Positions 1-9,443 of a DNA stretch of 22,913 nt are shown in pieces; within the stretch, counting starts at the first letter, position 1; the number at the start of each line of letters is the position of its first letter. Position numbers and translations under genes: made by a program. Below the pieces are notes generated by a model. It was not told the DNA's origin, did not search any database, and was given only the letters and a program-made list of their open reading frames with translations. The stretch is taken from the NCBI GenBank assembly GCA_016256075.1, contig SDVU01000071.1:1-22913 (forward strand), in the 5' to 3' direction. This stretch comes from Dictyocoela muelleri (taxonomy: Eukaryota; Microsporidia).

Positions 1-365
1 CTGGTTATATAAAACATTTTGTAATCTTTTATAATAATAATAATAATAAAATGGAAAATGTTTTAATTTTTATAATTTCATTTGCATTAACAGACTTTCG
101 TAATTAATTATGAAGATGGCTCGAAGGCCACAAAAAAATCTCGAAGGCCAAATATGGCCTTAAGGCCATGGGTTCGACACCTCTGTCTTATATAATAGTT
201 TATCATTTCCTCTCTTAGTTAAAACGATTTTTAGATCATCGTGCTTTATCTGGGCGTATTGATTTTTTGTGTCGAAAAAATCAAAAAAACATCGTTTCGC
301 CGCAAGGTGTGGCGAAACGATGGATAGCCGTTATGGATTTTGTCAACATGTAATATAAAGTGATA
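1..365. other. Non-coding leader with two small hairpins
   Basis: No gene is recognisable. There is a short ATA microsatellite near 30-50. At 261-282 lies a perfect 8-bp stem (gatttttt / aaaaaatc), directly followed at 290-322 by a perfect 12-bp stem (catcgtttcgcc / ggcgaaacgatg) with a 9-nt loop. At 115-180 the motif ctcgaaggcca occurs in repeats and is followed by gggttcgacacc, which faintly resembles a Pol III B box. Nothing here supports a function. Confidence 0.5.
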
Positions 366-480
366 CAGACAGATCTCCTTAATGTGAACGCTCACTTATA
401 TGAACATCGTTTATTATGAACACAAAAATTCAAAATTCAATTTATTTCATATAAAACATAATATATCTTCAGATTAAATG

Positions 481-1147
481 TGTTAAATTATCGTTCTAAA
501 CATGAACACTCAAAAAATATTTTAAATATATTTAAAAGATATTTTTTTAACCCTTAAACCTTAGGGTAAAAAATGACGCATGTGAATTTGACCATAACTT
601 TTTTTAATCTATATTTTTTAACTCGAATTTTTTAACTATATTTTCAAATTTATTTTTTAACCTTATTATTTAACCTCATTTTTTTTTCCTTATTTTTATC
701 TTATTTTTTAACCCTTATTTTTCTCTCTTATTTTTTAACCCATGTTTTTTAACCCATGTTTTTTAACCCATGTTTTTTAACCCATGTTTTTTAACCCATG
801 TTTTTTAACCCTTGTTTTTTAACCCTTTTTTAAACTATATTTTTAAACCATATTTTTAAACATTTTTTTCAACCTTATTTTCTCCCTATTTTTTAACGTT
901 TGATAAATATTAGGATTATAACAAGGGTTAAAAAGTAGGGGGAAAAACAGGGGTTAAAAAATAAGGGTTAAAAATATATGTTAAAAAATTAGGGTTAAAA
1001 AATAAGCAATAAAAATAAGGAAAAAAAAATAGGCTTGGGCAATAATCACCACGTGAGATTTTTGAATCAAGCGTCAAATTCTCGTTCTAAACATGAACCC
1101 TTAAAAAATATTTTTAAATATTTTTAAAAAATATTTTTTAACCCTTA
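481..1147. repeat. Direct repeats of about 76 bp flanking satellite
   Basis: The stretch at 481-556 recurs at 1072-1147 in the same orientation. Both contain tcgttctaaacatgaac followed by A/T-rich sequence ending in tttttaaccctta. They agree over most of their length, and the 14-bp satellite lies between them. The arrangement could be a segmental duplication, or satellite growth inside a pre-existing duplication. Confidence 0.6.
557..1020. repeat. 14-bp satellite, first block, with strand switch
   Basis: From about 600 to 895 the plus strand carries degenerate ttttttaaccc units. At 737-826 these become about six clean tandem copies of the 14-mer aacccatgtttttt. From about 915 to 1015 the motif flips and reads gggttaaaaaataag. 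The same 14-bp unit (gggttaaaaaayat) forms the block at 7430-7870. It is G/C-asymmetric and vaguely telomere-like, but it is not a clean ttaggg or ttagg array. Confidence 0.8.
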
Positions 1148-1432
1148 TATTATGAAATACAAAAAAAGAGAGAGGTCTTAACAATAATAGAAAATTTTAA
1201 ATTCAGATTTTTTAAGGCAAATCTATCTTTGAGCCAAAGGTCGTCGCCTAAGAAGTACAAAATATCCTTAGGGTGTGTAAGCAATATAATTGCGGGTAAA
1301 ATTAAGCCCACTTTATTCAATAATTCTAAAAAACAATGAATATGTTATGAGAAATAGACAGCCTACCAAAACATTTTATTCAGTCAAAAACTATACAATT
1401 GGTTTAGAAAAAAACGTGTTAGAAATATTAGG

Positions 1433-1753
1433 TTCTCCAACGGGTTACGCACTCCCTATTTTTTAGCAAAATCGCTCTGTAAGAGTAAATTACATGTTTC
1501 TTATTTGAAATAAGTGCAAAATCACGAGTTATCTTTAGTTATAATAATAATTCTTTTCTGTCTAAATATGATAGTTTCAGAAATTTTCGCTTTGCTGAAA
1601 TTTTTGGAAACTATAATATTTAGACAGAAAAGAATTATTATTATAAATAAATATAACTCGTGATTTTGCGCTTATTTCAAATAAGAATCATGTAATTTAC
1701 TCTTACAGAGCGATTTTGTTAAAAAATAGGGGTTACGTAACCCGTTGGAAAAC
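1433..1753. mobile_element. Foldback MITE, 321 bp, copy 1
   Basis: This is an almost perfect palindrome with arms of about 155 bp meeting near 1593. The left arm starts ttctccaacgggttacg and the right arm in reverse starts ttttccaacgggttacg. Shared arm landmarks include aaaatcgctctgtaagag and the internal 15-mer cttatttgaaataag. There is no coding capacity. Arm identity is around 95 percent by eye, so it is fairly young or is kept alike by gene conversion. A second copy forms the core of the palindrome at 21028-21632. Confidence 0.85.
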
Positions 1754-1904
1754 AAATAATTTAAAGGTGAACAAACTCGATTTTGTGCCTCTTTGAAAAC
1801 CCAAAATTTTTAGAACAAAATTTATATATATAATTCAATAGAATGAATACATAAAGACAAATTTATTTGTATTTTATTAATATTTGAATATCTGAAATGT
1901 AATT

Positions 1905-2137
1905 ATTAACGACCTCCGTTCCAGTGATAATTAATAATTAGAAAATAGTTAAAATCTTAGTTTCGAGTCTTGGCGACGGTAATTTATGCAAAATATAAAA
2001 TTTATAAAAATAATATTATAAACATTAAAAAAATACAATTTATAAAATAAAAAAATTAAATAAAAAGGTTTCAATCGAGATTCGAACCTGCTCGCAAGAT
2101 AATTTGATTTCCCATTGGTAGCCACCGTTAGTGTTCC
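1905..2137. other. tRNA-like inverted pair
   Basis: Two stretches have Pol III promoter-like boxes. One is on the plus strand (tccagtgat near 1919 and gtttcgagtct at 1960-1970). The other is on the minus strand (tggctaccaatgg near 2110-2125 and aggttcgaatc at 2079-2089). The two are loosely inverted copies around an A/T spacer. Neither folds into a good cloverleaf, because the T-stems mismatch, so they are not functional tRNAs. They may be the heads of tRNA-derived SINEs, or simply the arms of a small foldback. Confidence 0.25.
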
Positions 2138-2203
2138 TTTAAGTTTAAAGTGAACACGTCAAAAATTTTTTCAGTTAGAGTTCAAATTAGGAAGAGCTGT
2201 CTA

Positions 2204-2489
2204 TATATGTAATACAGTGTCCCAAATTTTCCACTTTCGGGATTTAAAAAAGTGTAGAATTACGGGGGCGAATTTTATTAGATTAAATTAAAAATAAAAA
2301 ATGTAGATTTTATTTATTAAAATAATCAATACGGAGTTCCAAATAGACCAAGAATTAGACCTAAAAAATGTGATAAAAAAGATAAGTTCTTGAAATGCTC
2401 TCGGGTCATATTCTTGTGAATCGAGTTAATAATATTTTTTTTATTAAAATGGCAATATACACACTAAAAATCAGAGATTTTTATTGTAT
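2204..2489. other. Spacer with possible element end and MITE fragment
   Basis: No gene is seen. At 2213 the sequence reads tacagtgtcccaaattttcc, the form expected for a TA-flanked DNA-transposon end, but no partner end was found. At 2346-2380 gaccaagaattagaccta and the following A-rich stretch match one end of the hairpin MITE family found at 10643 and 15380, so this is a partial copy. The Ty3/gypsy LTR begins at 2490. Confidence 0.4.
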
Positions 2490-2881
2490 TGTGCGGGTCC
2501 ACACCGGTGGTGCTCCCATAAATTAAGAAATTGAGATAAATAGGTTTGTTCGTAAATGATTTATTAGATGCTAGTTCGTGAAAACTCAACATATCTCAGA
2601 CCAAACCACTATATTTATACCTTTAGTGATTTTTTTGAAATCCATTGAAATAGATGAAATATAATCGTTTAGAAAATGTAGAAGGTACTAGAGCTCCAAT
2701 TTAAATTAAAAATCAACTTTTCAATTTTAAAACATTTTTTTTGAAAAATAGAGCAGTTTTTAGAATTCTAGATTTTAAATAAAAAATCAATTTGAAATTT
2801 TTTTTGATTTATTTTAATGAAGAATTTTGGAAGATTCTGAGATTAATTTTTGAATTCTTTGTGTTTTTTTTTCGGCTAGCA
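2490..2881 (-). repeat. 3' LTR of Ty3/gypsy element A
   Basis: This matches 6596-6975 over its whole length, with shared landmarks such as tgctcccataaatta, ggtactagagctccaattta and gaagattctgagatta. On the minus strand it begins TGCTAGCC right after the purine-rich tract and ends CCCGCACA, so it has the TG...CA ends of an LTR. It is slightly longer than its partner (392 against 380 bp). Confidence 0.88.
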
Positions 2882-2899
2882 CATTCTCCCCTCTCTTAA

Positions 2900-3790
2900 A
2901 GATTTTGAGATTTTTTAGGTTTGTTTTTAATAATTTATTTTCTTTAAGAATATATGCATTGTTTCTACTCTTAATAAATTTCACGATATAGTATGGGCCT
3001 TCATATATCTGTATAATTTCATCTGGATTGTGGTTTTTAACGTAAACAAGGTCATTTTCTTTAAACGTTGTGGGATTTATTAATTTGCGCGAGGACCACT
3101 TTTTATTATTTTAATTGGCTGCATTTTTTATTTTTTCATCATCAATTTTAAATTCAAAGTATCTTTTTTCAAATAGGGGTTTATTATGGAATACTCATAT
3201 GGCGAATATCCTAATGTCGAGTTATGTGTTATATTCAGACGTGTGAGGATTTTTTGGCTGCTTTTTTTGAGATAATGATCGGCTTAGTCTTAAACATAGA
3301 TATATTTCACGATTTATTCGTTCGACGATTGAACTGTTGGGTTGTGGGATGACAGCTTTGTGTTTTATTCCATATTTGTTCATAATATTATAAAAATTTT
3401 GTAATTTAAACTGTCTACCGTTGTCGGCGAGACACTTATGGGCGTAGTGTAGGTTTTAAGCCCTTTTTTCTGATTGTGTTTCTGATTGTTTTTGAGTATA
3501 TGTCATTGATAAAAGATATCTCGGTGTATCTGGAAAATAAATAAGTGATTACGACTACATAAGTTTCATTTTTTATTTTATTTGTATCAAAATGTATCCT
3601 CGTAATTGGTCCTTTTATATCTATAGCTATTGCTTCAGATCGGTTGAAAGGCTCAGTAAAAAATTTAGTCTGCACGTTAGTTTTAGTGTAAGACTTTTCT
3701 TCTTGGCATTTTGTACATTTCTTGCATATGTCTGTAATAATTTTTTTAAGATTTTTTATTTTTACGTAATCCTTGATTGTATTTAACATT
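2900..3790 (-). pseudogene. Integrase region, Ty3/gypsy element A (fossil)
   Basis: Minus-strand translation shows the second half of the zinc-binding module (CKKCTKCQ, near 3710), then the start of the rve core (AIDIKGPI, YVVVITYLFSRYTEISFI). Near 2960-3000 a C-terminal segment contains EGPYYIVKF, the GPY/F module of Ty3/gypsy integrases. Integrase inserts the element's cDNA into the host genome. The region is broken and not expressible as it stands. Its place between RNase H and the purine-rich tract fits the Ty3/gypsy order. Confidence 0.82.
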
Positions 3791-3869
3791 TTTTTTTTCA
3801 GAAATGTATTAGGAGTGAATGAAGTTCTCGTAAGTTCTCCGTAATATCTTCTATCGAACCATTACTCTC

Positions 3870-4400
3870 TTATTTCTCTTTCGTATTATTCAGTTTATTT
3901 ATAAGTTCGCACGTTAGTGTTAATACTTCCTTATATCGGTTAAGCAATTCTGATTTTATATGAAAAGATCTTGACAAAATGTCTGCCTCATTGTTATTTT
4001 CGCCGCTGATATGTTTTAGTTCGTAATCATATTCTTCTAACATTAGTAGCCTTCGATTTATTCTTTTGGTCATATCTCCTTTGAATGTTAGATTTCTGTT
4101 GTCCGTAAATATGTTAACATTTGAGCCGAATATTATTGGCTTAAAGTGTTTGAGAGATTTTAAAATTCCTAAAGTTTCCTTTTCCACGATAGTATAATTG
4201 ACTATAGATCCCTTTAATTTTCTTCTATAAAATCCTACTAATTTATTTTCTTGGCTCAATATCGAACCTATTCCTACATAAGATGAGTCGCATTTTAGGA
4301 TAAATTCTTTAGTAATATCAGGGAAGTGAAGTGTGTGCTATTTTTTATTTCGTTAACAATATTTTTTTAAGTTTAGGTCGTCATCTGAGTTCCAGTGAAT
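3870..4400 (-). pseudogene. RNase H region, Ty3/gypsy element A (fossil)
   Basis: Recognisable RNase H landmarks of Ty3/gypsy Pol are NYTIVEKETLGILKSLKHF, IFTDNRNLTF and EYDYELKHISGENNNEADILS. The enzyme degrades the RNA strand during reverse transcription. The region lies directly after the reverse transcriptase and before the integrase. It is part of the same decayed Pol and closely resembles the RNase H of element B at 13540-13900, so the two belong to related lineages. Confidence 0.85.
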
Positions 4401-4599
4401 CCTTCTTTTTGAAGTTTTCAGTTTATCGTAGAAAGAAGAAGTAAGGTTAGGCAGGTTTGGAATGTATGACCCGAACCAGTTAATGAATACTAACAATTTT
4501 TCAATCTGCTTTTTTTGTTTTAGGTTTCGTTATTTTTAAGGAATCAAGTTTGGTGATGTCAAGTTGTATTCCGTCAGTACTAATCTCATGGCCTAAAAA

Positions 4600-5260
4600 T
4601 GATATTTTATTCTTACAAAATTCACATTTCTCGTAGTTTACTCCTACATTGTTTCGTGTCATTTTTTCTAAAACTGTTTTTATGTCTTTAACATGGGTTT
4701 AAAATGTGTCAGAAGCTATTAAAATGTCATCAATGTAGAAATACACGTTTGGAATATCACGAATGATTTTGCTCAATGCCAGTTGAAATGTAAAAGGGGC
4801 GTTCGTAAGTCCAAACGGCATCCTCTTAAATACATATGTCTTGACTAAAACCCTTAATTCAGTTTTTAAAATGTCATCATATTTGATATCTATTTGATAA
4901 AAACCTTGATTTAAATCATTTTTTGAGAAATAATTGCAACCTTTAAGTTTATTTAAAATATCCATGATCTTCGGACGATAACTATGGGCTTTAACTGTTA
5001 CTTTGTTAAGTTTTCTGTAATCAAATATTAATCTTAACATACCATTGGATTTTCTAATAAATAATGCTGGTGAAATGTATGACGTATCCAATTGCATTTA
5101 TATCACCATCCTTTTCCAGTTCTTCTATGTGTTTTCTAACATCTGTTCTAACGATATAAGTACTTATACTCACATTTGATGCGTCGAACTTTCCACTCAA
5201 TTGAATTTCGTGATTAACATTGGTTATGTTCTCAATCTTTTGATTCTGAGTTTTGAATTC
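4600..5260 (-). pseudogene. Reverse transcriptase region, Ty3/gypsy element A (fossil)
   Basis: Landmarks in order are LIFDYRKLNKVT, the NYFSKNDLNQGFYQI segment that carries the first catalytic Asp region, FKRMPFGLTNAPFTFQ, and the YIDD box (VYFYIDDILIAS, near 4710-4745). These are textbook Ty3/gypsy RT motifs. The upstream stretch to 5260 looks like the RT N-terminal part. The protein copied the element RNA into DNA. It belongs to the broken Pol of element A. Confidence 0.9.
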
Positions 5261-5379
5261 GGATATTAAGGTTTTTAGTGTTTTATCCTCCTCACTAGTT
5301 GTATAAATTCTTGTTATTTCTGTTAATTGTTCATCATAAGTATATAATGCCTTTTTTGACATATACATTCCATATTCCA

Positions 5380-5728
5380 TACCATATACTGTGATTGTTT
5401 GATTTTTAATATTTAGTATGAAGTTTTTCTTTAAAATTATCTCCATTCCGAGCAAAAATGGATAATTTAGTCCTTTCAATATGAAAATTTTGTCCCTTAT
5501 TTTCATCCTTTCGTCGTTAAAAATACAAATTTCGTCTTCAATACATGTCGATGCATTTGTGGTTGTTCCATTGGCGAGTTCAATAGGTTTTTTCTGTATA
5601 TTCTTTATTTGATGACAGTCAATTGTCTTGATTGTATCTTCTGAGACATAGTTATATTCTGATCCGGTGTCCAATATTGCGTCGTATTTTTTATTTATAT
5701 ATGTTATTTGAATTAATATCGTCTTCAC
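5380..5728 (-). pseudogene. Aspartic protease region, Ty3/gypsy element A (fossil)
   Basis: The minus-strand product contains AILDTGSEYNYVSEDTI, the catalytic DTG(S) motif of retropepsins (near 5660-5671), and about 70 residues later YPFLLGMEIILKKN, the typical second landmark (hydrophobic-LG). The protease matures Gag-Pol. It stands just upstream of the reverse transcriptase, as in Ty3/gypsy elements. Confidence 0.82.
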
Positions 5729-5739
5729 TTTAGGATGAG

Positions 5740-6590
5740 GTTCTTGTAATGATAGAATTTTTTCAGTTTTATTTTTGTTGAGTTCTTTGAATTTCTTCTT
5801 TGCTCGAAATTCCTCAGTGCTATATGTATTAGTTATGTGGAATGAACAGTATTTTTTATTTAAATTACTTTTATTTAATAAATTATTAGCCCCTAAGTTC
5901 GTTTTTTGATGTCAAGGCGATCATGTTTATCAGTATTTAATTTTGTTTTTAAGAGTGAGTGTTGGATATTTTCAATTAACATGACTTCTGTTGTCAATAT
6001 AGATTCATATACCCCTTTAAAGTATCTTTTAAAAAACTTTGAAAGTTCAAACTTTGTTATTGGGTCGATTCCATTAAAGAATATCTCCTGATGTTTTTGA
6101 ATTTCGAAATTTATGTCCCAATAAAGGCAAATTGCTTGTTTTCGACAATTGATTACGATCTCTAAGGTATTTACTTATTGTGTAGAAATTAATTTGCTTC
6201 AAAGATAATAATCGTCATAATATTTATATGATGATTCATGGTTATACTTTTGTTTAAGAAAAAGGTTTAGGTATAATTCGGGTATTGCTGGTGCACCGAT
6301 TTTGAACTGGATGTCAATACTCACTATGTGTTTGAGAATGTCTAATTGGGCTTCAGTATTCCAGCTGCATACACGTGAAATTTCTTTATAGGCAAATTCC
6401 ATGTTAAGACATCTTGATGCTCGATTGACTTGAGCAGATTAATTTTGTGTATCATCTTCAAACCCGTAGGGTCATTCTTGTACTCAAAAATAGCTTGATC
6501 AATTTTTTAATACGGAATAATCGTTGTGCCTATCGTTTCAAATTCAATCTGTATCTTATTCATTAACTTTCTTAATTCTCTACTTGAATT
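5740..6590 (-). pseudogene. Gag-like region, Ty3/gypsy element A (fossil)
   Basis: This lies between the 5' LTR and the protease, where gag is expected. One readable stretch (about 6200-6400) contains MEFAYKEISRVCSWNTEAQL and is hydrophobic-amphipathic in character, plausible for a capsid, but I cannot match it to a named capsid family. No CCHC knuckle is evident. The assignment rests on position. Confidence 0.5.
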
Positions 6591-6595
6591 CAAGA

Positions 6596-6975
6596 TGAGT
6601 GGGTCCACCGGAGGTGCTCCCATAAATTAAAAATAAGGATAAATAGATTGTTTGTAAATGATTTATTAGATGCTAGTTTGTGAAAACTCTACATATTTCT
6701 GACCAAACCACTTTATTTATACCTTTAGTGTTTTTTTGAAATCATTGAAATTGATGAAATATAATCGTTTAGGAAATGTAGAAGGTACTAGAGCTCCAAT
6801 TTAAATTAAAAATCAAGTTTTCAATTTTACAACATTTTTTTTGAAAAATAGAGCAGTTTTTTGAATTCTAGATTTAAAATAAAAAATCAATTTGGGATTT
6901 TTTTGATTCATTTTAATGTGGAATTTTGGAAGATTCTGAGATTAATTATTGAATAATGTGTTTTTTCGGTTGGCA
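6596..6975 (-). repeat. 5' LTR of Ty3/gypsy element A
   Basis: This is the partner of 2490-2881. On the minus strand it begins TGCCAACCG and ends CCCACTCA. The sequence after it (tcttgaattcaagtagag), where the primer-binding site should lie, is itself partly palindromic and does not look like the 3' end of initiator Met-tRNA, so the primer is unknown. Confidence 0.87.
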
Positions 6976-7114
6976 CCGTATATATTACCATTTTAATAAA
7001 AAAATATTATTAAGGCGATTCCCGATAATATTACTCGAGGGCCTTTTAAAAAATTATCCTTTTCATTACTTTTTTAGGTCTGATTATTGGTATATTTGGG
7101 ACTCTGTCAGAGTT

Positions 7115-7376
7115 TTTATAGTCATAGACCCTTTTTTTATTTATAGACACATTTAAAACTTATAGACACATTTTTTCAAAGTTATAATCACATTTCTTTC
7201 AGAAGGTTAGATACATTTTTCAGAGTTAAAGACCCATTTTTAACTTATAGACCCGTTTTCATCAGTGTTATAGACCCATTTTCATCAGTGTTATAGAACC
7301 ATTTTCATCAGCTTTATAGAACCATTTTCATCAGTGTTATAGATCTTTTTTATAGTGTTATAGACCATTTATCAGG
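7115..7376. repeat. 23-bp minisatellite
   Basis: The clearest copies lie at 7244-7345, with a core of ttttcatcagtgttatag followed by acc(c). About four to five units are well kept. Degenerate, shortened units built on tatagac(c)catttt extend left to about 7115 and right to 7376. No gene is seen in this stretch. Confidence 0.75.
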
Positions 7377-7399
7377 AGTTATTAATCATCCGCGAATTT

Positions 7400-7870
7400 T
7401 CGCTATGTTTATTTTTTTTGACCCATATTTCCACCCCATATTTTTCTTCTCAATTTTTATCCCTTATATTTAACCTTATTTTAAAAACAATTTTTATCCT
7501 TTTTTTAACAAAGGTTAAAATTTTTTTTTAAAAAATATGGGTTAAAAATTATAGGTTAAAAAATATGGGATGAAAAATATGGGTTAAAAAATATGGGTTA
7601 AAAAATACGGGTTAAAAAATATGAGTTTAGAAATATGGGTTAAAAAGCAAGGGTAAAATATAGGTAAAAAATATGGGAAAAAATAGGTTAGGGTTGAAAA
7701 AAATGCAGTGAAAAATATAAAATAAAAAATATGGATTTAAAATATGGGTTAAAAAATATGGTTTAAAAATAAGGGGGCAAAATAAGGGTTAGAAATAAGG
7801 GTTGAAAATAAGGTTTAAAATTATAGTTTAAAAAATATAAGTTAAAAATAAGGGTTAAAAATAAGAATTA
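7400..7870. repeat. 14-bp satellite, second block, with strand switch
   Basis: From 7430 to about 7505 the plus strand carries ttttt-aacc(tt)-type units. From about 7510 to 7870 it carries gggttaaaaaatat units, with the cleanest run at about 7555-7640. The unit is the same 14-mer as in the block at 557-1020, differing mainly by T for C at one position. In both blocks the orientation of the motif switches within the array. Confidence 0.8.
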
Positions 7871-7916
7871 AAAATAATTAATCGGTGCGAATTCAGCGGG
7901 GCATCCATAAATTGTT

Positions 7917-8669
7917 ATCCGGAAAAATGCCTTGGGCATTTTCCCGGATAGCATTCGGGCATTTTATCCGGAAAAATGCCCGGATTTTTTTTATAAAAAT
8001 ATATAATTAATACCCTACGTTAATATAATAAACTTAATAAACTCACATAAAAGTGGCGAAAAAAATATTTAGAAAAATTTAATCATAATTTTATTTTCCG
8101 ATCAATCTCCGTTTAAAGATGTAATTGACGTAGTTGCTGGAATAGAGTTAAAACATTTGGCCCTAAAAAAGAAATTACATTTTTAAAAGAAAATTAGCAT
8201 AACAATGACTTATCTTAAATAATACGTCATAATTTTATGGAGATATACGAATTTAGCACTTTAAGGAAAATTCATATTATTTTATAATTTCTGCTTAAAA
8301 AGATTGAGTAATGACAATTAAAAAATGCTAAATTTAATAATACTGTATAATTATAATTAAAATACAAAAATTTAAATTCTATATAATATTAGATGACTAA
8401 AAAAAATTTATTTAATTTTTAATTTAATTTTTAATTTAATTTTTCATTTAATTTTTTATTTACAATTTTTTTTAAAACCTCTATTTTATAATAAATTCAT
8501 TGTATTTTTTAATTAATATTATTTTGTTATTTTTTATACTATTAAATTTCATAGTTTTATTTTCAGTATTAATTTCTTTTTCTACTTATAATTATTAAAA
8601 AAAATCCGGGCATTTTTCCGGATAAAATGCCCTGAAAATCCGGAAAAATGACTTTGGCATTTTTCCGGG
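7917..8669. mobile_element. Foldback element with CCGGAAAAATGCC ends
   Basis: The terminal inverted repeats are about 75 bp (7917-7992 and 8598-8669). Each arm holds copies of ccggaaaaatgcc in both orientations (for example atccggaaaaatgcc facing gggcattttcccggat), so each arm is also a string of smaller palindromes. The 605-bp interior is A+T-rich with no convincing coding sequence. No clear target duplication is seen. The best description is a non-autonomous DNA element of unknown superfamily. Confidence 0.7.
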
Positions 8670-9443
8670 TTCTTTTCGCCCCATTGGAGCGAAAAAATGA
8701 TTTCCGCCTAAATTTAATACCCTTAATTTTTTCAAATTATATTGATTTTTTAAAAAAAAATAAAATTCTATATTTTTAATTTTAATAATACAAAAATTTA
8801 TATTCAAAGGATAGTTTTTAATTTTAAAAATATGTTGAAATAAAATATAATCATAATATTCTTTAAATTAGAAATATACAGTCGGACATCTCTAATTTGA
8901 ACACCAGTGTATGTATTTTTTATGACTGTTCACGAATTAGAGTGTGAACACCTTTATATAAATATATAAAATAATCAAAAATTTTCAAATTACGGTAATT
9001 ATGAAAATAACGTATAAAGGATCTATATAACTGTATTAACATTAAATAATATTTACATTGTTCAGAAATATAATTCATAGCTTTTTTAAAAATACGACTG
9101 ATTTGGTTAAAAAACATTAGAGATAACCTTACCGTAATTATAATCATTCGAAAATTAACCATTAAAAAATATTTTTTTATTTAAAAACAATTTAAATATT
9201 ATTATAATTGAAACTAACATTATACAATATTATTTCAATGTATTAAACCCATTTATTTAAATTTATAAAATTTTATTGTAGAAATATTTTATTTTTTAAA
9301 GATTTTTTTTTTATTTTATTATAAGATAAAACTAATTAATAAGAAAAGCCATTTTTATTTTGAATTTTAAAATATCTTTTTTAGATTATTCGACTGGATT
9401 GTATATAAATTATTTAATTTTACAAAACAAAGAAAGTTTAACC

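Larger units (their letters stand above)
366..2203. mobile_element. Non-autonomous pogo/Tigger-like DNA element
   Basis: The two ends form inverted repeats of about 27 bp: the left starts cagacagatctccttaat, and the right read in reverse starts tagacagctcttcctaat. About 21 of 27 positions agree by eye. Both ends abut TA (364-365 and 2204-2205), the target duplication usual for the Tc1/mariner-pogo superfamily. The ends resemble those of the pogo element at 8879-16009, which share the tctctaatttgaac core. No transposase is visible inside. The interior holds a direct repeat, a 14-bp satellite, a 321-bp foldback and a tRNA-like inverted pair. It may be one composite element, or two pogo-like ends that happen to bracket unrelated repeats. 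Confidence 0.55.
2490..6975 (-). mobile_element. Ty3/gypsy LTR retrotransposon A, fossil
   Basis: This is a full-length, LTR-bounded element on the minus strand, about 4.5 kb, and clearly a fossil. In coding order it has a 5' LTR (6596-6975), a gag-like region, an aspartic protease, reverse transcriptase, RNase H, and an integrase ending in a GPY/F-like module. A purine-rich tract (agagaggggagaatg on the minus strand, about 2882-2896) and the 3' LTR (2490-2881) follow. The domain order PR-RT-RH-IN is that of Ty3/gypsy. The coding part has been broken many times (of the order of ten or more). The LTRs differ at very roughly one position in ten, which suggests an old insertion. A GTAT lies just outside each end (2486-2489 and 6978-6981, two bases off on the right), a possible 4-bp target duplication. 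No envelope gene is seen. Confidence 0.88.

Noticed and set aside
110-185. tRNA gene around gggttcgacacc
   Set aside because: Box-like sequences are present but the T-stem mismatches and no acceptor stem forms. The region is mostly a repeated ctcgaaggcca motif.
261-322. Tandem hairpins as transcription terminators
   Set aside because: No gene ends nearby, no T-run follows the second stem, and the setting is eukaryotic.
7400-7870. CRISPR array or true telomere tract
   Set aside because: The units abut with no spacers, so it is not a CRISPR. The 14-bp degenerate unit is not a canonical telomere repeat, and the block is internal to the window.
8595-8807. Minus-strand 70-codon open frame
   Set aside because: It runs through the palindromic arm of the foldback at 7917-8669 and A/T-rich sequence. 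There is no domain and the composition is repeat-driven.
8920-9162. Minus-strand 80-codon open frame inside the left end of the pogo element
   Set aside because: It lies between the TIR and the transposase stop, has no family resemblance, and A/T-rich sequence easily leaves such frames open.
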